From contig CM063108.1 in NCBI GenBank assembly GCA_031841125.1, positions 49,870,122 through 49,934,121 of the forward strand: a stretch of 64,000 nucleotides of DNA, in the 5' to 3' direction. A model generated the notes under the pieces. That model saw only the letters and a program-made list of their open reading frames with translations. It was not told the origin of the DNA and ran no database searches. Shown in pieces: positions 32,641 through 43,110 of the stretch. Position numbers and translations under genes: made by a program. The DNA comes from Acanthococcus lagerstroemiae (lineage: Eukaryota > Arthropoda > Insecta > Hemiptera > Eriococcidae). How positions within the stretch are numbered: position 1 is the stretch's first letter; each line of letters starts with the position of its first letter.

Positions 32641-33120
32641 TCCCAGTACCAGAATTCTCCTGTTGGGGTGGATTACATGCTGTTGAAATTTAAAGGAGAT
32701 AGAAAACACTCATTTGCAAACGAAGCAAGCAACATTTCTACAATTCTTCGGAAAACTTCTGAGAAAAGATTGTACTTTTCGCGGTCAACGATGGGGATCT
32801 CCCACTCCCCCACCCCCACCCCCACACGACCAGCTATGGCTGAGGATCGTGTTATAAGTTTGTAAAGAAGGCGCGTGTGAATATGTAACACTTAGGTGAT
32901 ACAGCAGCAAAATCGATACACTTCCTAATTGCGGACAAATACGAAATAAGTCAACAAATCTTATTTGCACGTGGAACGTAATAAGCTGAGAAGAACTAAA
33001 AATATAAAAACTTTCTTTTCTCAGAGATTTTTGTTACATCTCCCAGATTATCATTTACTAGCTTTGTCATTTTCTCCAGACTGAAATTTATTAACTTAAT
33101 AAAAATTTAGAACTATGTAT
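32640..33120. other. intergenic sequence, no gene seen
   Basis: Contains a short CCCCCAC-type run at about 32808-32826. Otherwise nothing recognisable. Confidence 0.35.
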
Positions 33121-33183
33121 TCATAAATTTATTTACAATGTCTATTTACATTACAATAATAATCATGGACCAAATTGGCTTCG

Positions 33184-33594
33184 TTACATTCGTAGGCATT
33201 TCACCTGGAAGTCTCGAGGCTTTTTCGCAGATCTCGCTTGCGATTTAGCCTTTCGTTTTTGCGTACTCCGTTGGCAGAGTCGAGTGTCCACATCGAATTG
33301 TGGTTGTCGATACCAGGAGCTGCTTGGGTCAACACTGAGATTGTGAATCAAGAGCCTTTTCGCCTCTTTTCGTTCTCGGACTTTCTGTCTCAGGATTCTT
33401 CTAAGGCCTTTATTTGATTTGTACAGCCAATACCAGCTTCGTCGAACTTGCATTGCAGCTACGATGGATGCCGGGTCTAACATCCGGAAGATGGTTGCCG
33501 ATAATTCCACTGGTAGTGCAGATATAATGTCAAATTTTCCGTCATCTTCAGACAGAAAGTCAAAAGCGTAGGACATTTGATAAAAAACAGCCAT
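33184..33594 (-). CDS. small F-box protein, 136 aa (copy 9)
   Basis: Intact minus-strand member, ATG at 33594, with LPVELSATIF. Distinctive residues are SEDDGKFD before the F-box, DPASIVAAM, KSNKGLRRILRQKV, SVDPSSSWYR and LCQRSTQKRKAKS. The frame stays open 17 codons upstream, but the conserved MAVFYQ is taken as the start. Poly(A) signal (inverted) at 33128-33133. The leader has ATTTACCAATTGGTCTC in place of the usual TTTACC-A/C-ACTGGT. Confidence 0.82.
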   Translation of the reverse strand: MAVFYQMSYAFDFLSEDDGKFDIISALPVELSATIFRMLDPASIVAAMQVRRSWYWLYKSNKGLRRILRQKVRERKEAKRLLIHNLSVDPSSSWYRQPQFDVDTRLCQRSTQKRKAKSQARSAKKPRDFQVKCLRM

Positions 33595-33708
33595 TTTTTG
33601 TTGTGGAATCGTTCGATGCAGACTTAGTGGATGCGAATTTACCAATTGGTCTCTCGAGTGCCACTGAGCCGTATTCGGATATTCGCGGTGATATCATACA
33701 ATAGGTAG

Positions 33709-33720
33709 TACCGTATGGTA
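33709..33720 (-). promoter_or_regulatory. TACCATACGGTA element of F-box copy 9
   Basis: Exact 12-mer, 126 bp before the ATG at 33594. Confidence 0.8.
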
Positions 33721-33779
33721 AACTCACAAAGATTTTGGTAATAGCCTACCAGCATTCAGTATGCAGTATCCATGATTTT

Positions 33780-34370
33780 GTTTAATTTTAAGAAGCATGA
33801 AAAGCTGAGGGACCAATGGACTCAGATCAGGATTCGGAAGGCAAAGGCAGTTTCGATAAAAGGAAAGTAATAATTTATGAATATTGATGACACGCATAAG
33901 ACATATGATTATTGAGATTATGTAATTGATAAGTTGGATGCTCCGGGATTGGTTACTTCAGGTAAATGTGATACGATTGGTATATACTGGGGGAAAGGTC
34001 CTTTTTCTTCAGCCTTCGATTTTCACTTGACCTGCTCTTTAAATAGGCTCCAAATATTAGACAATTTTTGTGACAAGTTTCAGAAAAATCGGTGAAGGGT
34101 AAACTATGTCTCCAGGGTATTAAAATTCTCAAAGAAATTAATTTTTGAAATTTGAGCGCCGTTCAGGAGAAGCTCTAACATCATAGAACCTAAAAATTAT
34201 TTTCTCTTTCAAGTTAATGTTTTTCTTTCCAAATTGATATTTTCTTTTTCAAACTGATCTTTTTTAAGCAACGAAATTCATTCTTAAGAGTCCTCCTCTC
34301 CTTTCTCTCCCTCTTTGAGTTACCTGGAGGTGATTCTCAATTTCCACATTCTTGCCATCATGAAGTTCAA
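33780..34370 (-). repeat. intergenic part of the duplicated unit, inverted relative to 3490-4060
   Basis: On the minus strand it aligns with about 3490-4060 and 15850-16410. Landmarks are CTTTTTAGGTTCTATTATCT/TTTTTAGGTTCTATGATG, GGCGCTCAA, TATTTAGGGAGCAAGTCAA and CATGAATTAT. No gene is seen. Confidence 0.75.
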
Positions 34371-34471
34371 TAAGTCAGAACATTCATGAAAATTTAGGGT
34401 TATGATTTATTAATTAATTTACAAAGTCTATTTACATTATAAATATTTTTATGGACCCAAAGTTGGCTTCG

Positions 34472-34882
34472 TTACATTCTTAGGCATTTCACCTGGAAGT
34501 CTCGAGGCTTCTTCGCTGATCTGGCTTGTGACTTAGCTTTTCGTTTTGTTATACTCCGTTGGCCGAATCGAGTGTCCACATCGGATTGTGGTTGTCGATA
34601 CCAGGAGCTCCTCGAGTCGACACTCAGATTGTGAATCAAGAGTCTTTTCGCCTCTTTTCGTGCTCGGACTTTTTTCCTCAGGATTCTTCCGAGTCCTTTA
34701 TCTGATTTGTACAACCAATACCAGCTTCGTCGAACTTGCATTGCAGCTACCATAGATGTTGGGTCTAACATCCGGAAGATACTTGTTGATATCTCCGCTG
34801 GCAGTGCAGATATAATATCAAATTTTCCGTCGTCATCAGACAGAAAGTCAAAAGCGTAGGACATTTGGTAGAAAACAGCCAT
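34472..34882 (-). CDS. small F-box protein, 136 aa (copy 10, rightmost)
   Basis: Intact minus-strand member, ATG at 34882, with LPAEISTSIF (the alternative F-box helix), MLDPTSM, DKGLGRILRKKVRARKEAKR, SVDSRSSWYRQPQS and RFGQRSITKRKAKS. Poly(A) signal (inverted) at 34406-34411. Its promoter and 430 bp of upstream sequence match the leftmost copy of the cluster, so the two ends of the array derive from one ancestral unit. Confidence 0.82.
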   Translation of the reverse strand: MAVFYQMSYAFDFLSDDDGKFDIISALPAEISTSIFRMLDPTSMVAAMQVRRSWYWLYKSDKGLGRILRKKVRARKEAKRLLIHNLSVDSRSSWYRQPQSDVDTRFGQRSITKRKAKSQARSAKKPRDFQVKCLRM

Positions 34883-34996
34883 TTTGGGTTGCAGAAACGT
34901 TTGATGTGGACTTAGTGGATCAATGTTTACCAGTTGGTATCTCGAGTGCCACTACGCCGTATTCGAGTTTGTACTGCAGTATTATGCATGTAGTAG

Positions 34997-35008
34997 TACC
35001 GTATGGTA
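34997..35008 (-). promoter_or_regulatory. TACCATACGGTA element of F-box copy 10
   Basis: Exact 12-mer in GCTTACCATACGGTACTAC, 126 bp before the ATG at 34882. Subtype as at 1130. CAGCCAATCAGC lies about 35 bp beyond. Confidence 0.8.
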
Positions 35009-35430
35009 AGCCCTTAAAAAGTGTAACATGGAAATAATAACAGCCAATCAGCATTCAGTATTCAGTTCTAATCAATGTTCTTCGATTTTAAGAAGCCCGA
35101 TTGGTCAGTCAAGCTAACCGATTCAGATGTAAGAGCCTATGGAGTATAGATCATCCTCAATCAGAATTTAATGTTTGCAGTAATCGATTATGTACATTCT
35201 TTGGACGAAATAATGTGAATATTATGCAGCCAAGGAAAAGAATACCGGAAGTTGGAATTGTAAACACCTCAAAGGGGTCAACATTTGCGTTAAATGTCGA
35301 AATAAGAGGGTTATTCTGTCAAAAGTAATGTACTGCGCGCTCTAGCGCCCAAACGAATTCACGCACAACACGACGTGTATGTCCAGTTTGCAGTCTGAAG
35401 TCTCCGTTACACGTTGGTGTTGGTGCCTTT
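35009..35430 (-). repeat. upstream flank of the F-box cluster, right arm
   Basis: Inverted homologue of 480-1129 lacking the 241-bp insertion found there. It marks the right limit of the inverted cluster. The short + strand frame at 35101-35328 is not supported. Confidence 0.8.
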
Positions 35431-35619
35431 AGTTTTGTTATGCGATTTCTAGAAAACTTGTTAGACCAATCCGCGGATACCCTAGAAATTCTTCGGTACG
35501 TCCCTGATCAAGTTTACCCCAAAAACTTGTCCATTTTAATCAATTATAATCGATAAGATGCGATCTGTAATCGATTATAATCAATAAGAAAAATTATCAA
35601 TTTTTCCGAAAGCTGTAAG

Positions 35620-36210
35620 TGGGTAAGGCGCTACCTGCCGATGCTCGTTGAACTCACCGTCATAAACCACGGAACTAGTGATACGGGTATTCGACAGGAA
35701 GATAGCGCAGTCGACCTAGGCCGAGTCCCAGCAAGAAGAGAAGAGGGCTGAGGCAGCCCTAAAATGGCTCCCCGATGTCCCTGAGGTAATGTTCGAAGGG
35801 GCGGCTCCAGGGCTCGGGTAAGAGCAAATGAAAAGAGAAGGGTCCCGTTACCTATTTCAGAGGTGAGCTTGCCCGCAGTGCAAGGGCTGGAGCTGCAAAC
35901 AGAGTCTCACGCGATAAGTGAGTGAAGAGGAAGAGGCAGTGCGTCCGGCTGTGGGGGACCTGAATTCCAGGCGAGCGCTCTGGGAGTGCGGACCTAGGTT
36001 AGTAGGGAACCTCATGGTGGCCCTGGCAGGACGCGCGCACCGTTCCGGCCAGGAGAAATGGGAGCTCGGGCCCGGCCCCAAATCGTTCCCTTCGACACTG
36101 ATGCGATGCCCGAAAGGGTAGTTTCCGGTGCTGGGGGTGCGGTGTCTCAGGGGCCACTTTGGCAGGCATGCATCACCATACTTCCCACCACACCATCTCT
36201 AAGGATGTGT
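35620..36210 (+). repeat. GC-rich dispersed repeat, copy 2 (longer)
   Basis: 35925-36200 matches 13045-13310. The stretch before it (GCGCAGTCGACCTAGGCCGA, CCCAGCAAGAAGAGAAGAGG) is equally unlike the surrounding AT-rich DNA and probably belongs to the same element. No long frame; class unknown. Confidence 0.6.
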
Positions 36211-36900
36211 GAATCAATTGCAACAAAGTACGCACGAGTAAGTCTTAAAAGAATCTGAATGTTCCGTATCAGAGCCCAAGAAGTCCTAACTCAGTTTGAT
36301 TCTGTTTCAACAATTTCATCAGTTTCAAGGTTTTTTGAATGCATCTTATATCAGGTCAGGACAGTATTCAGGGGATGGGGACGTTCACGAACCCCGAGCT
36401 AGAACTAAATATCAAAAAATATCACCAAAAACGATGTATTTTTGACGTGTCTGAAAAGAATTGAAAATTTTTGACATAGGTTTTTTTTGGTTTTTGTTTT
36501 TTGTTTTTTGACTCAAAAATGTTTGGAAAAATTAGTGCCACAATCAATCGTGTGCTTTAAGCCTCCTAATTTCAAATCCGGTTTTACATTAAAGTTTGAA
36601 GCATTTTAAGAAAATCTGAACAAGTCTGAACAAAACTGAGAAGTTTGAATGAATCTTCACACAGTCTGAGTGATAACGTTATATCCGGTTTGGAGGACCA
36701 ATCTTTCTCGTTCCTACGGGTGCTAAAAATAACAAGACTAATTTTTTAGCCGCGAGTGTAGTAACCCTTCAAATTTGAAACTTTGCCAAGTTGATAACCT
36801 AATAAAACTTTCCTCTATCAATCGGTGTATTTGCGACCCCAGTATAAACGTTAGTTCTCCAGTTGTGTCGTCTTGTTCAAGTTGGTGAATGTGATGCGTG
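36211..36900. other. intergenic sequence, no gene seen
   Basis: 36600-36680 shows a faint AGTCTGAA/AATCTGAA periodicity like the arrays at 42.3 and 50.8 kb. Nothing else is recognised. Confidence 0.4.
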
Positions 36901-36908
36901 TCGCGAAA

Positions 36909-37520
36909 ATGAAGCAACGTACAGTCGAGCAGCGGTATGCGATCAACTCTTGAGTGAAATTTGGCGAATCTGCTAAGGAGATGCTCGATAATGTGACTAA
37001 GGTGTTTGGTGATAAAGTTATAAGTCGTTAGTGGCTGCCCTAAAACTCAGCCCGAAAAAGGCGCAAAAGAGCAAATCCAAAGTCATAACGATGATAATTT
37101 GCTTCTGTGTGGTTCACAAGGAGTTTGTACCACCTGGGCAGACTGTAAATCAACAATGTTACGTCAAATTGCTCGAATGGTTACGAAGAAGAGCCGTTAG
37201 AGTTCGCCCAGGGGTCGCAAACACGTGGATTTTTCATCCTGACGATACGCCATATCATCATGCCTCCAACATAACGCAATTCTTCACATTAAAAAACATC
37301 CGGATATGTTACCGTATGACTTTTTTTCGTTCCTCCGGGTCGAATAAATCGTTGAAGAACACATTTCGAATCAGTAACTGACATCCAAAGGAACGTGACG
37401 ATGAGGATACTTCAGAAACTGCCGGTTCAAGTGTCCCAAATATTGTCTTGAAAACTGGATCGTGCGATGGAATCAGTGTATAGCTGTTCAAGGGGAGCGT
37501 GAGTTTTTCGAGAATTTGCA
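36909..37520 (+). pseudogene. mariner transposase pseudogene, internally deleted
   Basis: Begins MKQRTVEQRYAINS-stop-VKFGESA, the N-terminal helix of mariner transposases, then reads VFGDKVISR-stop-W. The central linker and first catalytic Asp are deleted. Homology resumes with VHKEFVPPGQTVNQQ (usual FVPPGQTVNQ block), RRRAVRVRPGVANTW, and a corrupted second-Asp block HPDDTPYHH (normally HHDNAPxH). In another frame the terminal block CLENWIVRWNQCIAVQGER (usual RW..CI...G.YFE) is seen at about 37445-37505. Stops, frame changes and deletion make it non-functional. Terminal repeats were not located. Confidence 0.78.
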
Positions 37521-37559
37521 CGAGAGAGGGGTGCAGTTCGGACCGCAGCAAAGGCATTC

Positions 37560-38600
37560 AAGGTGCGTGTATTGATCGACCGACAGTTAGAGTAAAGCTT
37601 GTGACGGTTAGCATAAACTGTAACTGAACTGTAACTGGACTGCTCTAATGTCATGTCAGGCCGACCAATAGAGGAGAAAATATAATGAGTGAGAAGGAGA
37701 AGAAGAATGAATGTGCTTTTTGAACAAACGACGTACCGGATGTGCAGGTATGCAGAGACAAAAGATGTTTGTTAAATACTTGCATCGTGTTACGCAGAAA
37801 CTGACCAAGTAAACTGTTGTACCCGGTTATCACGGTATGTAAACTAAGTGAAGGTTATAGCCGCGCGGAATACGGGCCTACAAAGAAGTTTTCGATTTGC
37901 GATTGCATTAGTCGGCAAATTTTAGATTCACGTACCCCCCCCCCTCCCAATGAAGAAGTTTCGGAACGCCTCTGCTCCCTCGATTTAGCGTTATTATTGC
38001 TAAGTGTTAGTTTGTTTTCAGTCTTTTCTCAACATTTCTGTTCAAAATACATACGTTCTGCCACAACTGTGCGTGTATTTTATGTCGTGTGTAAAGTAGC
38101 CCCACAGCCATTCAACTTTACCAATCGACTTTCAGACGTCAGAACTATTTACCCCCGAGCCCAAGGTCATTATTTTTGTAATGGATGTTTTCCTTACATG
38201 GTTCACTTTCCAATGATACCACTGTTGATAGCTTTCAATAACATTCATCCATTTACTCCAGGACTCCAGCGAAAGAAACTATTAAAAAAAACCTGGGAAA
38301 ATGTGTAAAATAGCCCCAATTTATGGTACTTAAATAATCAGCAGGGAAACTGACAAGCTGAAAAGTAAACGGGGTAATCATAGAGCCACCAACGGGGGAT
38401 TTTCGAGTCAGACTCGGGGCAAATGTGAGACGCATCAAATTTTGTTCCGTTTCATTTCCTAATCTACCTGGTCTATGTTACGATGTTACATATTTATGGC
38501 CCCCTCTAGCTTTGATCAATAGATGAACTAAAAAAAGAACGTATATAGTGCTCGTCAAAAATTACCTACTTTTGAAGTATCTTCAACCTGGCTCAGACAC
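37560..38600. other. repeat-derived sequence, no supported gene
   Basis: 37918-37970 repeats the C-run motif of 9958-10012. GTAAAGTAGCCCCAC (38092) and GTAAAATAGCCCCAATT (38306) are direct copies resembling pogo-type subterminal motifs. The 163-residue frame at 37817-38308 spans these repeats and has no domain similarity. Confidence 0.4.
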
Positions 38601-40150
38601 CCTCATCATCGAGCAATTTCTTCCACGTGAATTAGCAACGGGGTTTTTTTTTTTTTTTGGCTAGGGACAGTGTCACCAACAGAAAACGCGTGGACTTTCG
38701 GCTCGTACTGTTTCGTTTTTGCGCGTATCCATCTCCGATTCAAATCCAATGTTATTGCTTTTTTTTTCCTTCTCCAAAATAAAGCAGATACAGCGAGCAG
38801 GGAGGAAGGCGGCGACGAAAATAATAAAGAATGATTAATTCTCGAACGCCGGCTCACGAGCAAATCAATTCGGGCTCTATCTGGCAACTCCATAAAAGCC
38901 GAAGAACGAGCTGAAGCGGTGATTCTTCATTTCTACCGTACACAGCCGTATCGATTTCCTCCTTTGGAATCCTTCTTCCTCGTTCCTTCTTCCTTTTTTT
39001 TTTGCCTTCTTTTTTTGCCCTCGGGTCGGGCAGCCGCTTACGGCGGCCTGCACACCAGGGAGAAATGCAATATTCTACGAATCGGCGCGACGGTTTGTTC
39101 AATTAAACGAAGTAATTCGTTACCATTGCCGGGCCACCGGCGGGACGGAGGAAGCAGTATACGTCCCCCGTTTAAACGTACATATTTGTTTTTAACGTCG
39201 TCCAATTCCCTTATGAGCCAAGTCATCGGCGAATTTTCCCTTCTCGGTCTCGAGAACAGAGCACTCTCCGGCTACCCTTTCCCGCCACCCACGCCCTGTC
39301 CTCGCTCACCGTCGAAATGAGATTGAAGCGACGATGCACCCGCGTACGTCCTCTGCTCCGAGTCCGTCTCCAGTCGCAACTTTTCCAGCCGCGAAGATGA
39401 CAAATGTTTCGACAAAATGAATTCACCACTTGACTCTTTTCCTCTCTCATTTCTTCGAGTTCACTCTTTCTCTCTCTCGCTCTCACTTTCTCGCTATCCA
39501 TTCATTCAGCCATTCGTGCGTGTGTCCCGCGAACAGATTCCGTTTTCTTCGTTTTACGCGCGCGATCCGCGGACAGTTTTCCCGCGCTCTCGTTCATCGC
39601 TCGGCGTCTCAGCTTCGGCGACGCGGCCGCCGAGACGCCTGCAGAACGGAGATAGCGAAGGGCGGAAAATGGGCAGAAAAAATTGCCCTCGCGGCTGTAC
39701 ATCTTCGGGTTTATGATAAATTTCCTCGTAACGAGTATTTTATTCGCGTGCGTGTGTTTCTCGGCAATAATCTACGACAAATTTGGCTTTTCTTTTCGTG
39801 TTTTACGCCGTTTTTTCACCATTTTTCTTTTATTCTCGGCACTGCCGAGAAAGGAAAGCACACGTATACGAGCGAGGCAAAAATAAATAAAAATATGCGG
39901 AGATCGACGTTAATAAAACATAAATCTTCGAATGATAATAGCATGTAGTCTCGACTAACGTTTATAATTTTTCCCCCGCCATTTTATTGCCCGCCCGAAG
40001 CGTTAATATTTAGGGGAGATATAAAGTTGGGCGCCCGAGATTAAGTTTCGAGGACCGGGTACGGAGATAGGCCAGTGCTGGAAAATTTGTTGAGCCGTAG
40101 ATTGTTTATTTTCCGTTTTCGCGAAAGTTTCGCTCGCAGGTGAGTCTCCT
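38600..40150. other. CpG-rich unique stretch
   Basis: GC-rich with long overlapping frames on both strands (for example 39430-39948 and 38919-39320), A/T homopolymers, and a CT-rich patch at 39460-39495. Overlap in all frames and lack of domain similarity argue against coding. A host promoter or UTR is possible. Confidence 0.4.
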
Positions 40151-40611
40151 CGTATGTGCGTCAGCAAGAAGAACATTTTTCAGCGGCGATTCGATAGGTT
40201 CGATTGGAAGGTCGAACAGCGTCGGCGTTTTTGTAGTCAGCAAAAAGTGGAATTGGGTACGTTTGGTAAAACCGTTTTGCGAAAAGGCCCGCCAACACGT
40301 CACCTGATGAAGGCGGAAGAGATGAACGCGTAGAAGCAGAAGAGCGAGGGAGTGGGTAGGGCCGAAAAAGGTGATACGATAAGAATTTGTGTCCTTCCAA
40401 GTTCTAATTAAATAAAAAGTGACTCCCTATACCAAAATGTCGAATCTTTAGTATGACATTTCCTCGAATCAAAAACAGGCACGCAGCAAGTTTTTCCTAA
40501 CCAGTGTAGGCGAACATTTTGGCTTCTTTAATTTTCTACTAGCAAGCAGCGCACCACGTATCTCTATATTAAAAAACAATGAAAATTACAAAAATTTATA
40601 AAGTTATCATA

Positions 40612-41575
40612 TTACAGGACCTCCTTCCACACCACATTTGCAGTTTTATAGCTTCCAGGTTGTACTTGGATTTTTAAATTATTAAGCGAAGTTGTCCGCG
40701 ACAGAACTACGTATATAATTGTCCATGACTGAAGACATACTCGGGTAGATATATTCCAACCTTCTCCAGCGTCTGTCCCTGGGCCTTGTTGATCGTCATA
40801 CAAGAGGCTAACTTTATTGGAAATTGTCTCCTTTTGAATGAAAAAGACAAGGTGGAATCTGCTGACGACAGGTCCACTCTTGGGAGTAATATCCTTCGAC
40901 CGCACTCCACCCCAGTTATTATTTCCAGATCTAGCGCATTCGTGTACATGTTTCTCATAATTAGTCGTGTCCCACTCAGCAGTCCAAGTGCCACATTCAT
41001 ATTACGTAGCAACACAACAATCGCACCAACTTTTAAGTGTAATTTATTTGGTGGTAAACCTGTCAACTCCAGACCATCCCGAAATTCAAACGAGAATTGC
41101 AGGATTTCACTGTCATTTTCACTGATCAGTCTATTCACGCTTGTGTAGGTTTTGGCTTCTCCAGGAATCAAGTCCAAAATCTTGTCGTTGATCTTCTGAC
41201 AATGATCATTCTTTGATGCCAGAATTGCAACATTAGAAAATTTCAGGACATCCTCTGGAGTGTCAAATTTTTCACCATATACATCTCTTATAATGTTCTG
41301 AGAAATTATGCTTGCAGGTAATTCTATAATGTCCCCATTTTTTAGAGCCAGAATGAGGGAAAGTACAAAATTCTGAGAACTTTTTTTCTCCTGCTTCCGC
41401 TTGCATGTTCTAGGTCAGTCCCAGCGTCTTGAATATAGGCTATATAAAGGAGAAAACTTGATGGAATTAGCAAATGTAGCAGCTCTTGAACCATGTGGAC
41501 TACTGGCAGAATCTGCCTAAAATCTCCACCCAAAACTACAACCTTGCCGCCACATCATTTCCCATGATGTCCTTC
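40612..41575 (-). mobile_element. Helitron Rep/Helicase relic (PIF1-like helicase C-terminus)
   Basis: Minus-strand frames read GGDFRQILPVV (about 41530, helicase motif II-III region), then an ASIISQNII / VAILASKND part, then LIPGEAKTY. A long block 41177-40707 follows, with GLPPNKLHLKVGAIVVLLRN, GTRLIMRNM and MTINKAQGQTLEKVGIYLP (motif V/VI region). A 1-2 base indel after FSHGQLY moves the conserved VVLSRTTSLNNLKIQV into another frame ending at 40612. This is the end of a Helitron-type PIF1 helicase. The HUH replication initiator and the element ends are not seen. Confidence 0.78.
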
Positions 41576-41592
41576 AATAGTCTGTTTACACG

Positions 41593-41820
41593 GTTGTTAC
41601 CTCATAATTCTCCTCAGACTGAACGGATTTGAGTGATCAAAAAAGCATATGAAAGAGGTTGCTTCACTGAATGTTCTTAGACTAAGGTGAACTTTGTAGG
41701 TGAAGTAGTTTGTGAGTAATGGACAAATGAGTGGAAGAAATGCGTGTGAGTAGTTAGGTTGAGTTGGTTGTTACCTCATAACTCTCCTCAGAGTGAACGG
41801 ATTTGAGTGATCAAAAAAGA
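41593..41820 (+). repeat. two tandem units, period about 173 bp
   Basis: GGTTGTTACCTCATAA, then TCTCCTCAGA, then GAACGGATTTGAGTGATCAA occurs at about 41593-41647 and again at about 41766-41820 with few differences. The sequence between also repeats loosely (CACTGAATGTTCTTAGAC / CACCGAGTGTTTTAAGAC). Confidence 0.7.
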
Positions 41821-41956
41821 TTCATAAGAAGCTTGATTCACCGAGTGTTTTAAGACCAAAACCAGCACTGTGCGATAATTAGGGCCTGAGATATAGGTGT
41901 TGAACTTCATAGAACTCATTTTAAATATTATATAGATTCACTCGCTCAAAATCGAA

Positions 41957-42300
41957 TATGTTTGTTGTTTGCATACTGTATTATTGGGTATTGATTCTTT
42001 AAAGATCTATTATACAATATACATATATGGTACTTTTTTAATTATTGAATTTGGTATGATAAACTCTGCAAAATGATACCCCCTATCGGTTTCAGAAAAA
42101 AAAATCTGGGGAGGTTACAGAAAGAACATTTTGAGGTCATGAAAAAGTCACGGAAAGTCACGGTATTAATTTTTTAATCTTGTAAACACCCTGCAAAAGC
42201 GTTGATTTCCTTTTTAAAATGTTCATCAGTAGGCAAAGTCAGGTTCTCAGATCCTCAGTCAGCAAAAGATTTACGTTTTCAGTTGGCTACGTCATTCCTG
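41957..42300 (+). repeat. 300-bp direct repeat, left copy
   Basis: TTTGTTGTTTGCATACTGTA, GGTATTGATTCTTTAAAGAT, GAGGTCATGAAAAAGTCACG and CCCTGCAAAAGCGTTG recur in the same order and orientation at about 43585-43880. The two copies bracket the array below. Confidence 0.8.
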
Positions 42301-43110
42301 CTCCGCTTCGTCTGTTGCTCCGGTATGTCCTTACGTTCAGTCTGTATTTTAAAACTCGTTCAAATTCTCTTAAGTTGAAAACTCATTCATTTTCTGTTCT
42401 TGAAACTCTGTCTGACTCATTCCTACTATTTGAAAATTAAGACAAATTCAATTACGATGCAATAAGGCTTATTCAGTCTCCGTGAGGAGATTTTTTTCAA
42501 AACTCATTAAAACCCTGACACGTTCAAAACTCTAAAACCGTGTTGAGTTTAACCAGGCTCAGTCAAACTCTTTGCAAGACTGGTTCAGCTTTATTTGGAT
42601 GGAACTATTTGACTATTTTCGAATTTTTCTGATTTCTAATATTCATTTAGACTCCTTGAAGCTTGAATGCCTATTTAGATTTTGCTATAGTGTTCTGTTC
42701 CTCTAAGACTCGCCTGGACTCTCTTAAGACTGCATATGATTCATTCAGCCGGTAAGACTGATTCGTCATGGACTAATGCTCACTGAGACGGCGCTAAGAC
42801 TCATGTGACTCTTGTAGCTGATGAAACTCATTCAGGTTCGCTTAAGTATAGTTCCTGAAGCTTACTGAAATACAGTTGAGATTCATAACGACTCAGAAGA
42901 ATTCATTTAAAGACGTATTCAGGACATTAAAAACCCATTCAGATTCTGTTGCGACTCAGTTTGGCTCAGTTAAGACTAACTCATTCTGATCTGTCAAGAA
43001 TAGCGAGGTTCTTTGAACTAAAACTCGCTAACTTCTTTCCTAGCTTGTTAAAGACTCATTTAGATTGGGTTAGAATTCATGGAAGTGGTTCAAGTACCAA
43101 AAGGGAAGAG
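42300..43110 (+). repeat. degenerate AGACTCATTCA-type array
   Basis: Irregular short-period sequence dominated by words such as GACTCATTCA, AAACTCATTC, TTAAGACT and GACTCAGTT, all in one strand sense. No open frame of interest. Confidence 0.6.

Noticed and set aside
37817..38308. 163-residue + strand frame
   Set aside because: It spans repeats (C-run motif shared with 9.96 kb and paired TAGCCCC motifs) and shows no domain.
39430..39948. 172-residue open frame
   Set aside because: It lies in a CpG-rich stretch where all frames are open for long runs; no domain, and overlapping frames on the other strand are equally long.
40786..41148. 120-residue + strand frame
   Set aside because: It is the antisense shadow of the Helitron helicase relic.
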